A stretch of DNA of 36,388 bases from Bradyrhizobium sp. AT1. Lineage in GTDB: Bacteria; Pseudomonadota; Alphaproteobacteria; Rhizobiales; Xanthobacteraceae. Below the pieces are notes generated by a model that saw nothing but the letters and a program-made list of their open reading frames with translations, was not told where the DNA came from and did not search any database. Position 1 is the first letter of the stretch. Each line of letters opens with the position of its first letter. The DNA lies in assembly GCF_001590795.1 (NCBI RefSeq), contig NZ_JXDL01000001.1:6750763-6787150 (forward strand). The letters are read 5' to 3'. Position numbers and translations under genes: made by a program. Below are positions 14,060 through 22,031 of the stretch, one piece after another.

Positions 14060-14821
14060 ATGGCCGACACGATGGGCCACTCAGCAACGACCACCCGGAA
14101 TACCCGGTTGGCGATTGGCTTTTGTCTGCTGGCGATTGCGCCGCAGATTTTCGAATTGATCTGGTCGATCGGGACGATCTTCGGCTGGGGCACCGGCCGC
14201 GGTCCGGTGACGGTGGTCACCAGCCACGTGACGGCGCTGCTCGCAGGCGCGCCCAGTGCTGTCTTCGGATCGTTCGGCGGCGGCACCAAGAAGATGTCGT
14301 CCGAGGTGCTGCTGGCGCTGATCTATTCCTATCCGCTGTTCGTGGTGGCGATCCTCACACTGTTCATGACGGTCCGGTCGGCGCAGGACTATGTCGGCGG
14401 CGTCGTCCTGATGGCGCTTGCCCTGTTCGCGCTGTGGGCAGGGAGCGACCTGCAGGGCATGCGGGGCTTCTCCTTCGGCGCGGGCACGGCGCCGCGGATG
14501 TTCGGCGGATTGCTGGTCGCCTTGTCGGCCGGCATCGCCTTGACCGGTCTTCTGACCGATGGGCCGGCGATGGCCCATTATTCCTGGCGCGGGCCGCTGT
14601 TCGTGATGGCCGCGATCGTGTTCTTTGCGCTGGCGATCCGGCCGCTCGGCCTCGTGGTCACGGCCTTTGCGAGCTTCATGATCGCAGCGACGGGGTCGGA
14701 AGAGACCCGCTGGCTGGAAGCGGCCATCGTCGGTGCCTGCCTGACGCTCGGCTGCGCGATCCTTTTTCCCTACGTGCTCGGGTTGCCGATGCCGATGTTT
14801 CCGCGTTTCCTGATCCAGTGA
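14060..14821 (+). CDS. tctB: Tripartite tricarboxylate transporter small membrane subunit TctB
   Basis: ATG 14060 has an excellent ribosome site GGAGGAG (14047-14053). The 253-residue protein is highly hydrophobic. Its C-terminal half fits the TctB family (GTAPRMFGGLLVALSAGIAL, then GPLFVMAAIVFFALAIRPLG and GLVVTAFASFMIAA), with four to five spans; the N-terminal 110 residues contain extra spans and a periplasmic loop, making it longer than the roughly 150-residue TctB of Salmonella. It partners the large subunit that starts 7 bp downstream. A second frame over the same bases starts at 14056 and is a shadow. Confidence 0.85.
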   Translation: MADTMGHSATTTRNTRLAIGFCLLAIAPQIFELIWSIGTIFGWGTGRGPVTVVTSHVTALLAGAPSAVFGSFGGGTKKMSSEVLLALIYSYPLFVVAILTLFMTVRSAQDYVGGVVLMALALFALWAGSDLQGMRGFSFGAGTAPRMFGGLLVALSAGIALTGLLTDGPAMAHYSWRGPLFVMAAIVFFALAIRPLGLVVTAFASFMIAATGSEETRWLEAAIVGACLTLGCAILFPYVLGLPMPMFPRFLIQ

Positions 14822-14828
14822 GGGTGTG

Positions 14829-16343
14829 ATGGATATTTTTGCAAACCTCGCTCACGGTTTTGCCGTCGCTCTCTCCCCGATCAACCTCTTGATGTGCCTG
14901 ATCGGCGCCCTCGTCGGCACGCTGGTCGGCGTGCTCCCGGGCATCGGAACCATCGCAACGGTCGCGATGCTGCTGCCGATCACCTTCGGCCTGCCGCCAG
15001 TCGGCGCGCTGATCATGCTCGCCGGCATCTATTATGGCGCGCAATATGGCGGCTCGACCACCTCGATCCTGGTCAATATTCCAGGTGAGGCGACATCGGT
15101 CGTCACCGCGATCGACGGTCACCAGATGGCCAAGCAGGGCCGCGCCGGCCCGGCGCTGGCGATCGCGGCGATCGGCTCGTTCTTCGCCGGCTGCGTTGCG
15201 ACCGTCTTGATCGCCATTCTCGGCGCGCCGCTGACGAAACTCGCACTGGCGTTCGGCCCGGCCGAATATTTCTCGCTGATGGTGCTCGGCCTGATCTTCG
15301 CGGTCGTGCTGGCCAAGGGCTCGGTGCTGAAGGCGATCGCGATGATCGTGTTCGGCCTGCTGCTCTCGATGGTCGGCTCCGACATCGAGACCGGCGCCTC
15401 GCGCATGGCCTTCAACATTCCGGAACTCGCCGACGGTCTCGGCTTCGCGACGGTGGCGATGGGTGTGTTCGGCTTCGCCGAGATCATCCGCAATCTCGAC
15501 GCCGGCGCCGAGATGAATCGCGACCTCGTGCAGCAGAAGATCACCGGTCTGATGCCCACCAGGAAGGATCTGAAGGATTCAACACCTGCGATCTTGCGCG
15601 GCACCGTACTAGGCTCGATCCTCGGCATCCTGCCGGGCGGCGGCGCGGTCATTGCCTCGTTCGCGGCTTACACGCTCGAAAAGAAACTCGCCAAGGATCC
15701 GAAGCGTTTCGGCCGCGGCGCGATCGAGGGCGTGGCGGCACCGGAAAGCGCCAACAATGCCGCGGCGCAGACCTCCTTCATCCCGCTGCTCACCCTCGGC
15801 ATCCCGCCGAACGCGGTGATGGCGCTGATGGTGGGCGCGATGACCATCCACGGTATCGTACCGGGGCCGCAGGTGATGCAGAAGCAGCCCGACCTCGTCT
15901 GGGGCATGATCGCCTCGATGTGGATCGGCAATCTGATGCTGATCATCATCAACCTGCCGCTGGTCGGCATCTGGGTCCGGCTGCTCCGCGTGCCGTACCG
16001 GCTGATGTTCCCCTCGATCGTGATCTTCTGCGCGATCGGCATCTACTCGGTGAACAACGCGCCGGTCGACGTCATCCTCGCCGGCGTGTTCGGCCTCGTC
16101 GGCTACTGGCTGATCAAGCACGATTTCGAGCCGGCGCCGCTGCTGCTCGGCATGGTGCTCGGACCGCTGATGGAAGAGAACCTGCGCCGTGCGCTGCTGA
16201 TCTCGCGCGGCGACTGGAGCGTGTTCCTGACGCGGCCGCTGTCGGCGGTGCTGCTTGCGATCGCGGCAAGCCTGCTGCTGCTCACGGTGCTGCCGGCGCT
16301 CCGATCGAAGCGCGACGAGGTGTTCACCGAATCCGAGAACTGA
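14829..16343 (+). CDS. tctA: Tripartite tricarboxylate transporter large membrane subunit TctA
   Basis: The 504-residue protein has about twelve membrane spans and the TctA motifs LVGTLVGVLPGIGTIATVAMLLPITF (key GVLPGIG) and YYGAQYGGSTTSILVNIPGE, repeated as GILPGGGAVIASF and ESANNAAAQTSFIPLLTLGIPPN in the second half. It is the solute channel for a tri- or dicarboxylate driven by an ion gradient and fed by a periplasmic TctC protein. ATG 14829 directly follows an in-frame GTG at 14826. The gap to tctB is 7 bp, so they are co-transcribed. A strong intrinsic terminator follows before tctC. Confidence 0.95.
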   Translation: MDIFANLAHGFAVALSPINLLMCLIGALVGTLVGVLPGIGTIATVAMLLPITFGLPPVGALIMLAGIYYGAQYGGSTTSILVNIPGEATSVVTAIDGHQMAKQGRAGPALAIAAIGSFFAGCVATVLIAILGAPLTKLALAFGPAEYFSLMVLGLIFAVVLAKGSVLKAIAMIVFGLLLSMVGSDIETGASRMAFNIPELADGLGFATVAMGVFGFAEIIRNLDAGAEMNRDLVQQKITGLMPTRKDLKDSTPAILRGTVLGSILGILPGGGAVIASFAAYTLEKKLAKDPKRFGRGAIEGVAAPESANNAAAQTSFIPLLTLGIPPNAVMALMVGAMTIHGIVPGPQVMQKQPDLVWGMIASMWIGNLMLIIINLPLVGIWVRLLRVPYRLMFPSIVIFCAIGIYSVNNAPVDVILAGVFGLVGYWLIKHDFEPAPLLLGMVLGPLMEENLRRALLISRGDWSVFLTRPLSAVLLAIAASLLLLTVLPALRSKRDEVFTESEN

Positions 16344-16413
16344 GCGCCGCGCCCCTGCGTCGGCGCGCCGCATTCGGAAGTCGAATCGACTTGTGTGACG
16401 GCTTCGTGAAATG

Positions 16414-16441
16414 AAAATGCCGGCCTTTGGGCCGGCATTTT
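16414..16441 (+). terminator. Intrinsic terminator between tctA and tctC
   Basis: AAAATGCCGGCC, loop TTTG, GGCCGGCATTTT is a perfect 12-bp stem running into TTTTGTTTG. It stands 70 bp after tctA and only 10 bp before the tctC ribosome site, so it may reduce read-through from tctBA into tctC or protect a tctC 5' end. The A-run on the other arm allows it to act in both directions. Confidence 0.85.
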
Positions 16442-16461
16442 GTTTGTCCCGGAGGACCGAT

Positions 16462-17445
16462 ATGACTTCCATTCGCGCGCTCGCTTCGAGCGCATGTGCC
16501 GTAGCGGTCGCCTCGCTGTGTGCCTTTGTCGCGCCGGCGAAGGCTCAGACCTATCCGACGCGCAGCATCACCATGATCGTGCCGTTCGCGGCCGGCGGCC
16601 CGACCGACGTCGTCGCGCGCATCGTCACCGCGCACATGGCGCAGACGCTCGGGCAGAGCATCATCATCGAGAACGTGGTCGGTGCCGGCGGCACCACCGC
16701 GACCACGCGCGCCGCACGCGCGGCCAATGACGGCTACACGCTGATCACGGGACACATGGGAACGCATGCCGCCTCCGTGCCGCTCTATCCGAAGCTTGCC
16801 TATCATCCCGAGAAGGACTTCGAGCCGATCGCGCTGCTCGCGGGCACGCCGATCCTGATCCTGGCGCGCAAGGATTTTCCGCCGAAGGACCTGAAGGAGT
16901 TCGTCACGTACGTGAAGGCCAACGCCGAGAAGGTGAACGCTGCCCATGCCGGCGTCGGCTCGGTCTCGCACGTTTCCTGCGAGCTCCTGCATTCGATCCT
17001 CGACATCAAGCCGGTCGGCGTGCCTTTCAACGGCACGGGACCCGCGATGAACGCGCTGGTGGCGGGCCAGGTCGACTACATGTGCGACCAGATCGTCAAC
17101 GCCGTGCCGCAGATCAATGCCGGCACCATCAAGGCCTATGCGATCGCAACGCCGGAGCGTAATCCGTCGCTGCCGAACGTGCCGACCACGGCGGAAGCCG
17201 GCTTGCCGAAATTCCAGGCCCAGGCCTGGAATGCGATGTTCGCGCCCAAGGGAACCTCGGCTGCGATCGTGGCCACCCTGAACGCTGCCGCCAGCAAGGC
17301 GCTCGACGACGAGACCGTGAAGAAGCGCCTGCTCGAGCTCGGCAGCGTGATCCCGACCCCTGCGGAGCGCACGCCGGAAGCGCTGGCCACCCTCGTCAAG
17401 AACGAGATCGCGAAGTGGACCCCGGTGCTGAAGCCGGCCACTTAA
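16462..17445 (+). CDS. Tripartite tricarboxylate transporter substrate-binding protein (TctC/Bug family)
   Basis: ATG 16462 has the ribosome site GGAGGA (16451-16456); an earlier in-frame ATG at 16411 would fall on the terminator stem. The 327-residue product opens with a signal peptide (MTSIRALASSACAVAVASLC... cut near APAKA-QTYP). The mature part shows Bug family motifs: TYPTRSITMIVPFAAGGPTDVVAR (key PFAAGGPTDVVAR), GAGGTTATTRAARAANDGYTL and the C-terminal TPAERTPEALATLVKNEIAKW. Bug proteins bind carboxylates such as citrate or aromatic acids in the periplasm. It likely serves the adjacent TctAB; the ligand cannot be told. Confidence 0.93.
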   Translation: MTSIRALASSACAVAVASLCAFVAPAKAQTYPTRSITMIVPFAAGGPTDVVARIVTAHMAQTLGQSIIIENVVGAGGTTATTRAARAANDGYTLITGHMGTHAASVPLYPKLAYHPEKDFEPIALLAGTPILILARKDFPPKDLKEFVTYVKANAEKVNAAHAGVGSVSHVSCELLHSILDIKPVGVPFNGTGPAMNALVAGQVDYMCDQIVNAVPQINAGTIKAYAIATPERNPSLPNVPTTAEAGLPKFQAQAWNAMFAPKGTSAAIVATLNAAASKALDDETVKKRLLELGSVIPTPAERTPEALATLVKNEIAKWTPVLKPAT

Positions 17446-17469
17446 GCAGCACTTTCAAGCTGATAGGCG

Positions 17470-17500
17470 AGGGGCGGGACGGAAGTTCCGCCCCTTGTCG
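17470..17500 (+). terminator. Terminator after tctC
   Basis: AGGGGCGG (17470-17477) and CCGCCCCT (17488-17495) form an 8-bp stem with a ten-base loop that can itself pair, followed by TTGTCGTCT. It lies 25 bp after the tctC stop. Confidence 0.6.
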
Positions 17501-17628
17501 TCTCCCTTGCCGTTTGTGCCGGGAGCGCTCACTTTTTCCGGGTATAATCGGAGCGGACAGCGAATCGCCGCTGTTGCAGCGCGGGGGTGGCGGCTAAGTT
17601 CGCCGCCTTCCCAAAGGCTCAGTCGCAC

Positions 17629-18423
17629 ATGCACCAGTATCAGGACCTGCTCGAGCGGATTCTTTCAGACGGCGCCGAGAAGACCGACCGGACCGGCACT
17701 GGCACGCTCTCGGTGTTCGGCCATCAGATGCGCTTCAATCTGTCCGCCGGCTTCCCGATGCTGACCACCAAGCGGCTGCCCCTGAAGGCGATCGTGCACG
17801 AGTTGCTGTGGTTCCTGAAGGGCGACACCAACATCAAATATCTGCGCGACAATGGCGTCACCATCTGGGACGAGTGGGCGGATGCCAAAGGCGATCTCGG
17901 CCCGGTCTACGGCCATCAATGGCGTTCCTGGCCCACCGCCGACGGCCGCAGCATCGACCAGATCGCCAACGTCGTCGACATGATCAAGCGCACCCCGGAT
18001 TCCCGCCGGTTGATCGTCACCGCCTGGAATCCCGCCGACGTCGAGAAGATGGCGCTGCCGCCGTGCCACCTGCTGTTCCAGTTCTATGTCGCGAACGGCA
18101 AGCTGTCGTGCCAGCTCTATCAGCGCTCGGCCGACGTCTTCCTCGGCGTGCCCTTCAATATCGCCTCCTACGCGCTGCTCACGATGATGGTCGCGCAGGT
18201 CACGGGCTTGAAGCCCGGCGACTTCGTGCACTCGCTCGGTGACACGCATCTCTATTCCAATCACCTGGAGCAGGCGCGGCTGCAACTGACGCGGACACCG
18301 CGTCCGTTGCCGGTGATGCGGATCAACCCTGAGGTGAAGGACATCTTCTCCTTCCGCTTTGAGGATTTCGAGCTCGTCGGCTACGACCCGCATCCGCACA
18401 TCAAGGCGGAAGTCGCGGTCTGA
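17629..18423 (+). CDS. thyA: Thymidylate synthase
   Basis: From ATG 17629 the protein is 264 residues, the same as E. coli ThyA. It methylates dUMP to dTMP with methylene-tetrahydrofolate, giving dihydrofolate. Seen in sequence: DRTGTGTLSVFG, LWFLKGDTNIKYL, GPVYGHQWRSW, DSRRLIV and the active-site Cys146 in MALPPCHLLFQF; then YQRSADVFLGVPFNIASYALL and LGDTHLYSNH. A GTG at 17587 would add 14 residues without family support. The GNAT gene starts 5 bp after the stop and folA overlaps the GNAT gene, so the three form an operon. Confidence 0.98.
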   Translation: MHQYQDLLERILSDGAEKTDRTGTGTLSVFGHQMRFNLSAGFPMLTTKRLPLKAIVHELLWFLKGDTNIKYLRDNGVTIWDEWADAKGDLGPVYGHQWRSWPTADGRSIDQIANVVDMIKRTPDSRRLIVTAWNPADVEKMALPPCHLLFQFYVANGKLSCQLYQRSADVFLGVPFNIASYALLTMMVAQVTGLKPGDFVHSLGDTHLYSNHLEQARLQLTRTPRPLPVMRINPEVKDIFSFRFEDFELVGYDPHPHIKAEVAV

Positions 18424-18428
18424 CGCCG

Positions 18429-18914
18429 ATGTCGTTGAGCATCCGCCGTGCACAGCCCGGAGAGGCCGGACTCGTTCTGGACTTTATCCGCGAGCTCGCC
18501 GACTACGAAAAGCTATCGCACGAGGTCGAGGCGACCGAGGCCGACATCGCGGATGCGCTGTTCGGCGACAGGCCGCAGCTCTATTGCGCGATCGCCGAGT
18601 GGAACGGTGAAGCCGTCGGCTTCGCGGTCTGGTTTGTGAATTTCTCCACCTTCAGCGGCCGCCACGGCATCTATCTCGAGGACCTCTATGTGCGGCCGTC
18701 GCATCGGGGCAAGGGTCTCGGCAAGGCGCTGCTGGTCTATCTCGCGAAGGAGTGCGTCGACAACGGCTGGGCGCGCCTGCAATGGGCGGTGCTCGACTGG
18801 AATACGCCCTCGATCGCGTTCTACAAATCGCTCGGCGCCGTCATGATGGACGATTGGACGCTGTGCCGCGTCACCGGTCCGGCGCTGACGCGGCTTGCCG
18901 GGAGCCAGGCCTGA
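18429..18914 (+). CDS. GNAT-family N-acetyltransferase between thyA and folA
   Basis: The 161-residue protein is a single GNAT domain of the diamine/thialysine acetyltransferase-like subgroup. Seen: LSIRRAQPGEAGLVLDFIRELADYEKL opening (key ELADYEKL), GFAVWFVNFSTFSGRHGIYLEDLYV, acetyl-CoA loop RPSHRGKGLGKALL, and WAVLDWNTPSIAFYKSLGA. The 'F.NYSTF.G..GIYLEDLYV' form is typical of SAT2-like enzymes, which acetylate polyamines or lysine analogues; the true substrate is unknown. It starts 5 bp after thyA, and its TGA shares bases with the folA ATG (TGATG at 18912-18916), so it is held inside a folate/thymidylate operon. Confidence 0.92.
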   Translation: MSLSIRRAQPGEAGLVLDFIRELADYEKLSHEVEATEADIADALFGDRPQLYCAIAEWNGEAVGFAVWFVNFSTFSGRHGIYLEDLYVRPSHRGKGLGKALLVYLAKECVDNGWARLQWAVLDWNTPSIAFYKSLGAVMMDDWTLCRVTGPALTRLAGSQA

Positions 18915-19426
18915 TGGAGATCGTCTTCGTCGTCGCGATCGCGGAGAACGGCGTCATCGGCGCGGGTAATGCGATGCCCTGGCGATTGAAATCCGACTTG
19001 GCGCGCTTCAAGGCGCTCACGATCGGCAGGCCCGTGATCATGGGCCGCAAGACCTTCGAATCGTTGCCCCGCCGTCCCCTGCCGGGCCGCACCAATATCG
19101 TGATCACGCGCGATGCGGACTATCGTGCCGCAGGTGCCGTCGTCACGACATCGGCGGCGGATGCGGACGCGGTTGCGCGCGGCGACGCCCTGCGGCGTTC
19201 GGTCACCGAGATCGCGGTGATCGGCGGTGCCGAGATCTTCCGGCAATGGCTCGATCGCGCCGATCGCCTGGAAATCACTGAGGTCCACGCGCGGCCCGAC
19301 GGCGATACGCATTTCGACATCGACCGGGCGGAGTGGGACGAGGTCGCGCGCGTCCGCCATCCTGCCGGAGGCGACGACAGCGCCGATTTCTCCTATGTGA
19401 CATATCGTCGGCGGCCCCGCCATTAA
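18914..19426 (+). CDS. folA: Dihydrofolate reductase
   Basis: The 170-residue enzyme reduces dihydrofolate to tetrahydrofolate with NADPH, recycling the product of thyA two genes upstream. Seen: VVAIAENGVIGAGNAMPWRLKSDLARFK with catalytic Asp28, IGRPVIMGRKTFESLPRRPLPGRTNIVITR (key VIMGRKTFESL, PLPGRTNIVI), and VIGGAEIFRQWLDRADRLEITEVHA. ATG 18914 overlaps the preceding stop; an upstream in-frame ATG at 18752 would overlap the GNAT gene for 160 bp and is rejected. The C-terminal SADFSYVTYRRR matches the last strand of the fold. Confidence 0.97.
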   Translation: MEIVFVVAIAENGVIGAGNAMPWRLKSDLARFKALTIGRPVIMGRKTFESLPRRPLPGRTNIVITRDADYRAAGAVVTTSAADADAVARGDALRRSVTEIAVIGGAEIFRQWLDRADRLEITEVHARPDGDTHFDIDRAEWDEVARVRHPAGGDDSADFSYVTYRRRPRH

Positions 19427-19495
19427 CCGCATTTCCCAATGTTAACATTGACTTTTCCTCCCCCGAGCTTAGCTCGAAAGGCGGCTGAGGTTACG

Positions 19496-19524
19496 TTGTA
19501 AGGGATCTGCCTGTCCCCTATAAA
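19496..19524 (+). promoter_or_regulatory. Candidate housekeeping promoter for hflKC
   Basis: TTGTAA (19496-19501) and TATAAA (19519-19524) are separated by 17 bp, 56 bp before the hflK start. Upstream lie a perfect 12-bp palindrome AATGTTAACATT (19438-19449) and a CGAGC-TTA-GCTCG dyad (19464-19476) that may be operator sites or the folA transcript end. Confidence 0.5.
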
Positions 19525-19579
19525 GCCGATCCGGACAAAGCGGGCGGGGGCAATTCCACCCTGCCGAGGAGAGCGTCGA

Positions 19580-20716
19580 ATGCCGTGGAAGAATCAGGGC
19601 GGTGGCCCATGGGGCTCGGGTCCAAAGGGACCATGGGGCTCAGGCCCGCAACCGATCGGGCCGAGGCCGCCGGATCTGGAAGACCTTCTGCGGCGTGGCC
19701 AGGACCGCCTCCAGCAGATCATGCCGGGCGGCTATTTCTCCGGCATCGGCATCACGCTGATCGTGCTGCTGATCGTCGCGTTCTGGCTGCTGTCGGGCTT
19801 CTTCCGCGTGCAGTCCGAAGAGCTCGGTGTCGTGCTGCGCTTCGGCAAGCATGTCCGCACCGTGCAGCCGGGCCTGAACTATCATCTGCCCTATCCGATC
19901 GAGACAGTGCTGCTGCCCAAGGCGTTGCGCGTCAACACGCTCTCGATCGGCATGACGCTGATCGACGATCCGGCACGGCGCGGCCGCTCCATTCGTGACG
20001 TGCCCGAAGAGAGCCTGATGCTGACCGGCGACGAGAACATCGTCGACGTCGATTTCACCGTGCTCTGGCGCATCAAGCCCGACGGCGTCGGCGATTTCCT
20101 CTTCAACATCCAGAATCCCGAAGGCACCGTGAAGGCGGTCGCCGAGAGCTCGATGCGCGAGGTGATCGGCCGCTCGCAGATCCAGCCGATCCTGACCGGT
20201 GCCCGCAACGTCACCGAACAGGGCGTGCAGGAATTGATCCAGAAGACCCTGGACAGCTACGGCGCCGGCATTCAGATCAGCCAGGTGCAGATGCAGAAGG
20301 TCGATCCGCCGGCGCAGGTGATCGACGCCTTCCGCGACGTCCAGGCTGCGCGCGCCAATCTCGAGCAGTTGCAGAACGAAGCGCAGACCTACGCCAACCA
20401 GGTCGTCCCGCAGGCGCGTGGACGGGCGGCGAAGATCCAGCAGGATGCCGAAGGCTACAAGGAGCAGGCGGTCGCCGAGGCCAAGGGCCAGAGCGCGCGC
20501 TTCCTGAAGGTCTACGAGGAATACAAGAAGGCGCCCGACGTGACGCGTGAACGGATCTATCTGGAGACGATGGAGCGCGTGCTCGGCGGCGCGGACAAGC
20601 TCGTCTATGACGGCGGCCGCTCGGGCCAGGGCATCGTGCCCTATCTGCCGCTGAACGAATTGACCGCGAAGCGGCCACCTACCACCGGTCCGCAGTCGAG
20701 CGGAGGCAGCCGATGA
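19580..20716 (+). CDS. hflK: HflK, subunit of the HflKC complex
   Basis: The 378-residue membrane protein has a Gly/Pro/Trp-rich cytoplasmic start (MPWKNQGGGPWGSGPKGPWG), one span at about 53-75 (GIGITLIVLLIVAFWLLSGF) and a band-7/SPFH domain (VQSEELGVVLRFGKHVRTVQPGLNYHLPYPIE), followed by coiled coil (about 255-310) and a flexible end. HflK and HflC form a periplasmic cage around FtsH and tune membrane-protein turnover. It overlaps hflC by 4 bp (ATGA). Length is normal (E. coli 419). Start has AGGAGAG at about 19565-19571. Confidence 0.96.
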   Translation: MPWKNQGGGPWGSGPKGPWGSGPQPIGPRPPDLEDLLRRGQDRLQQIMPGGYFSGIGITLIVLLIVAFWLLSGFFRVQSEELGVVLRFGKHVRTVQPGLNYHLPYPIETVLLPKALRVNTLSIGMTLIDDPARRGRSIRDVPEESLMLTGDENIVDVDFTVLWRIKPDGVGDFLFNIQNPEGTVKAVAESSMREVIGRSQIQPILTGARNVTEQGVQELIQKTLDSYGAGIQISQVQMQKVDPPAQVIDAFRDVQAARANLEQLQNEAQTYANQVVPQARGRAAKIQQDAEGYKEQAVAEAKGQSARFLKVYEEYKKAPDVTRERIYLETMERVLGGADKLVYDGGRSGQGIVPYLPLNELTAKRPPTTGPQSSGGSR

Positions 20717-21609
20717 GGTCTCCGGTCACAGGTATCGTCACGCTGCTCGCCCTCCTGCTCGTCGTGGTCGTCGGCTACATGTCGCTGTTCACGGTGGCGC
20801 AGACCGAGCAGACCATCGTGCTGCAGTTCGGCCGGCCCGTCGACGTCGTCACCGCGCCCGGCCTGCATTTCAAGGCGCCGTGGAATTCGGTGATCAACAT
20901 CGACAAGCGGATTCTCGACCTCGAGAACCCGTCGCAGGAAGCGATCGCTTCCGACCAGAAGCGTCTCGTGGTCGATGCGTTCGCGCGCTATCGCATCAAG
21001 GACGCGCTGCGCTTCTATCAGAGCGTCGGCTCGATCCAGGCTGCGAACATCCAGCTCACCACGCTCCTGAACGCAGCGCTGCGCCGCGTGCTCGGCGAGG
21101 TCACCTTCATCAACGTGGTGCGCGACGACCGCGAGAAGCTGATGCAGCGCATCCGCGAGCAGCTCGATCGCGAGGCTGACGGCTACGGCATCCAGGTCGT
21201 CGACGTCCGGATCCGCCGCGCCGACCTGCCGGAGCAGAACAGCCAGGCGGTCTATCAGCGCATGAAGACCGAGCGCGAGCGCGAGGCGGCCGAGTTCCGC
21301 GCGCAGGGCGGACAGAAGGCCCAGGAGATCCGCTCCAGGGCCGATCGCGAGGCGACCGTGATCATCGCGGAAGCCAACTCGCAGGCGGAGCAGACCCGCG
21401 GCGCGGGCGATGCCGAGCGCAACCGCCTGTTCGCGGAAGCCTACAGCAAGGACGCGGACTTCTTCGCGTTCTACCGGTCGATGACGGCCTACGAGAACGG
21501 GTTGAAGTCGAGCGATACCCGCTTCTTGCTGCAGCCGGACTCGGATTTCTTCCGGTATTTCAGCAATCCGTCCGGCAAGATGGCACCCGAGACGCCGGCG
21601 AAGCCGTAA
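20713..21609 (+). CDS. hflC: HflC, subunit of the HflKC complex
   Basis: The 298-residue partner of HflK has one N-terminal span (about 6-26, GIVTLLALLLVVVVGYMSLF) and an SPFH domain: VAQTEQTIVLQFGRPVDVVTAPGLHFKAPW (key QTEQTIVLQFG, GLHFKAPW), DKRILDLENPSQEAIASDQKRLVVDAFARYRIKD and VVDVRIRRADLPEQNSQAVYQRMKTERER. The long helix after residue 200 is the cage wall; FAFYRSMTAYENGL is family typical. It is translated by overlap with hflK. A terminator follows 11 bp after the stop. Confidence 0.96.
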   Translation: MRSPVTGIVTLLALLLVVVVGYMSLFTVAQTEQTIVLQFGRPVDVVTAPGLHFKAPWNSVINIDKRILDLENPSQEAIASDQKRLVVDAFARYRIKDALRFYQSVGSIQAANIQLTTLLNAALRRVLGEVTFINVVRDDREKLMQRIREQLDREADGYGIQVVDVRIRRADLPEQNSQAVYQRMKTEREREAAEFRAQGGQKAQEIRSRADREATVIIAEANSQAEQTRGAGDAERNRLFAEAYSKDADFFAFYRSMTAYENGLKSSDTRFLLQPDSDFFRYFSNPSGKMAPETPAKP

Positions 21610-21619
21610 GCTAGACAGG

Positions 21620-21640
21620 GGGCGGCGAATCTCGCCGCCC
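21620..21640 (+). terminator. Terminator-like hairpin after hflC
   Basis: GGGCGGCGA, loop ATC, TCGCCGCCC is a perfect 9-bp stem 11 bp after the hflC stop, followed only by TTCGTCC. It may attenuate rather than stop, since the DUF2065 gene follows in the same direction. Confidence 0.6.
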
Positions 21641-21681
21641 TTCGTCCAAACGAAAACAGCGCCACGGGAGGTTCCCATCCG

Positions 21682-21888
21682 ATGAGGTCCATTGCGTTCG
21701 CCGACTTCCTCATCGGCCTGGGCATTCTGTTCGTGCTGGAGGGCCTGATGTTCGCGGCCAGTCCGAACTGGATGCGCAAGGCCATGAAGAGCGCCATCGC
21801 TACCCCGGACAACGTCCTGCGGGCGGTCGGGATCGGTTCGGCGGTTGCCGGCCTCGTCCTGATCTGGGTCATGCGACGCCCCGTTTAG
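21682..21888 (+). CDS. DUF2065 family small membrane protein
   Basis: The 68-residue protein has two hydrophobic helices (about 3-27, IAFADFLIGLGILFVLEGLMF, and 43-63, VLRAVGIGSAVAGLVLIWVM) joined by a basic loop (SPNWMRKAMKSA). This is the DUF2065 pattern. Members are found next to hflC or purA/degP in many proteobacteria; their role is unknown, but the position hints at membrane-protein quality control. GGGAGG at about 21666-21671 serves the ATG. Confidence 0.88.
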   Translation: MRSIAFADFLIGLGILFVLEGLMFAASPNWMRKAMKSAIATPDNVLRAVGIGSAVAGLVLIWVMRRPV

Positions 21889-22031
21889 CCGCAGCGCCAA
21901 CGCCAAAGTGAAGGCGGCGTACCGGTTTTCGCCGTATTATCGGGCTCTTGAGGTCCTTTGAGCTCCGCGCTTGCGCCGTCCCCACATTCGAGCGCAGTCT
22001 GGACGCCGAATCCCTTTCTCTGGAGATGCCA

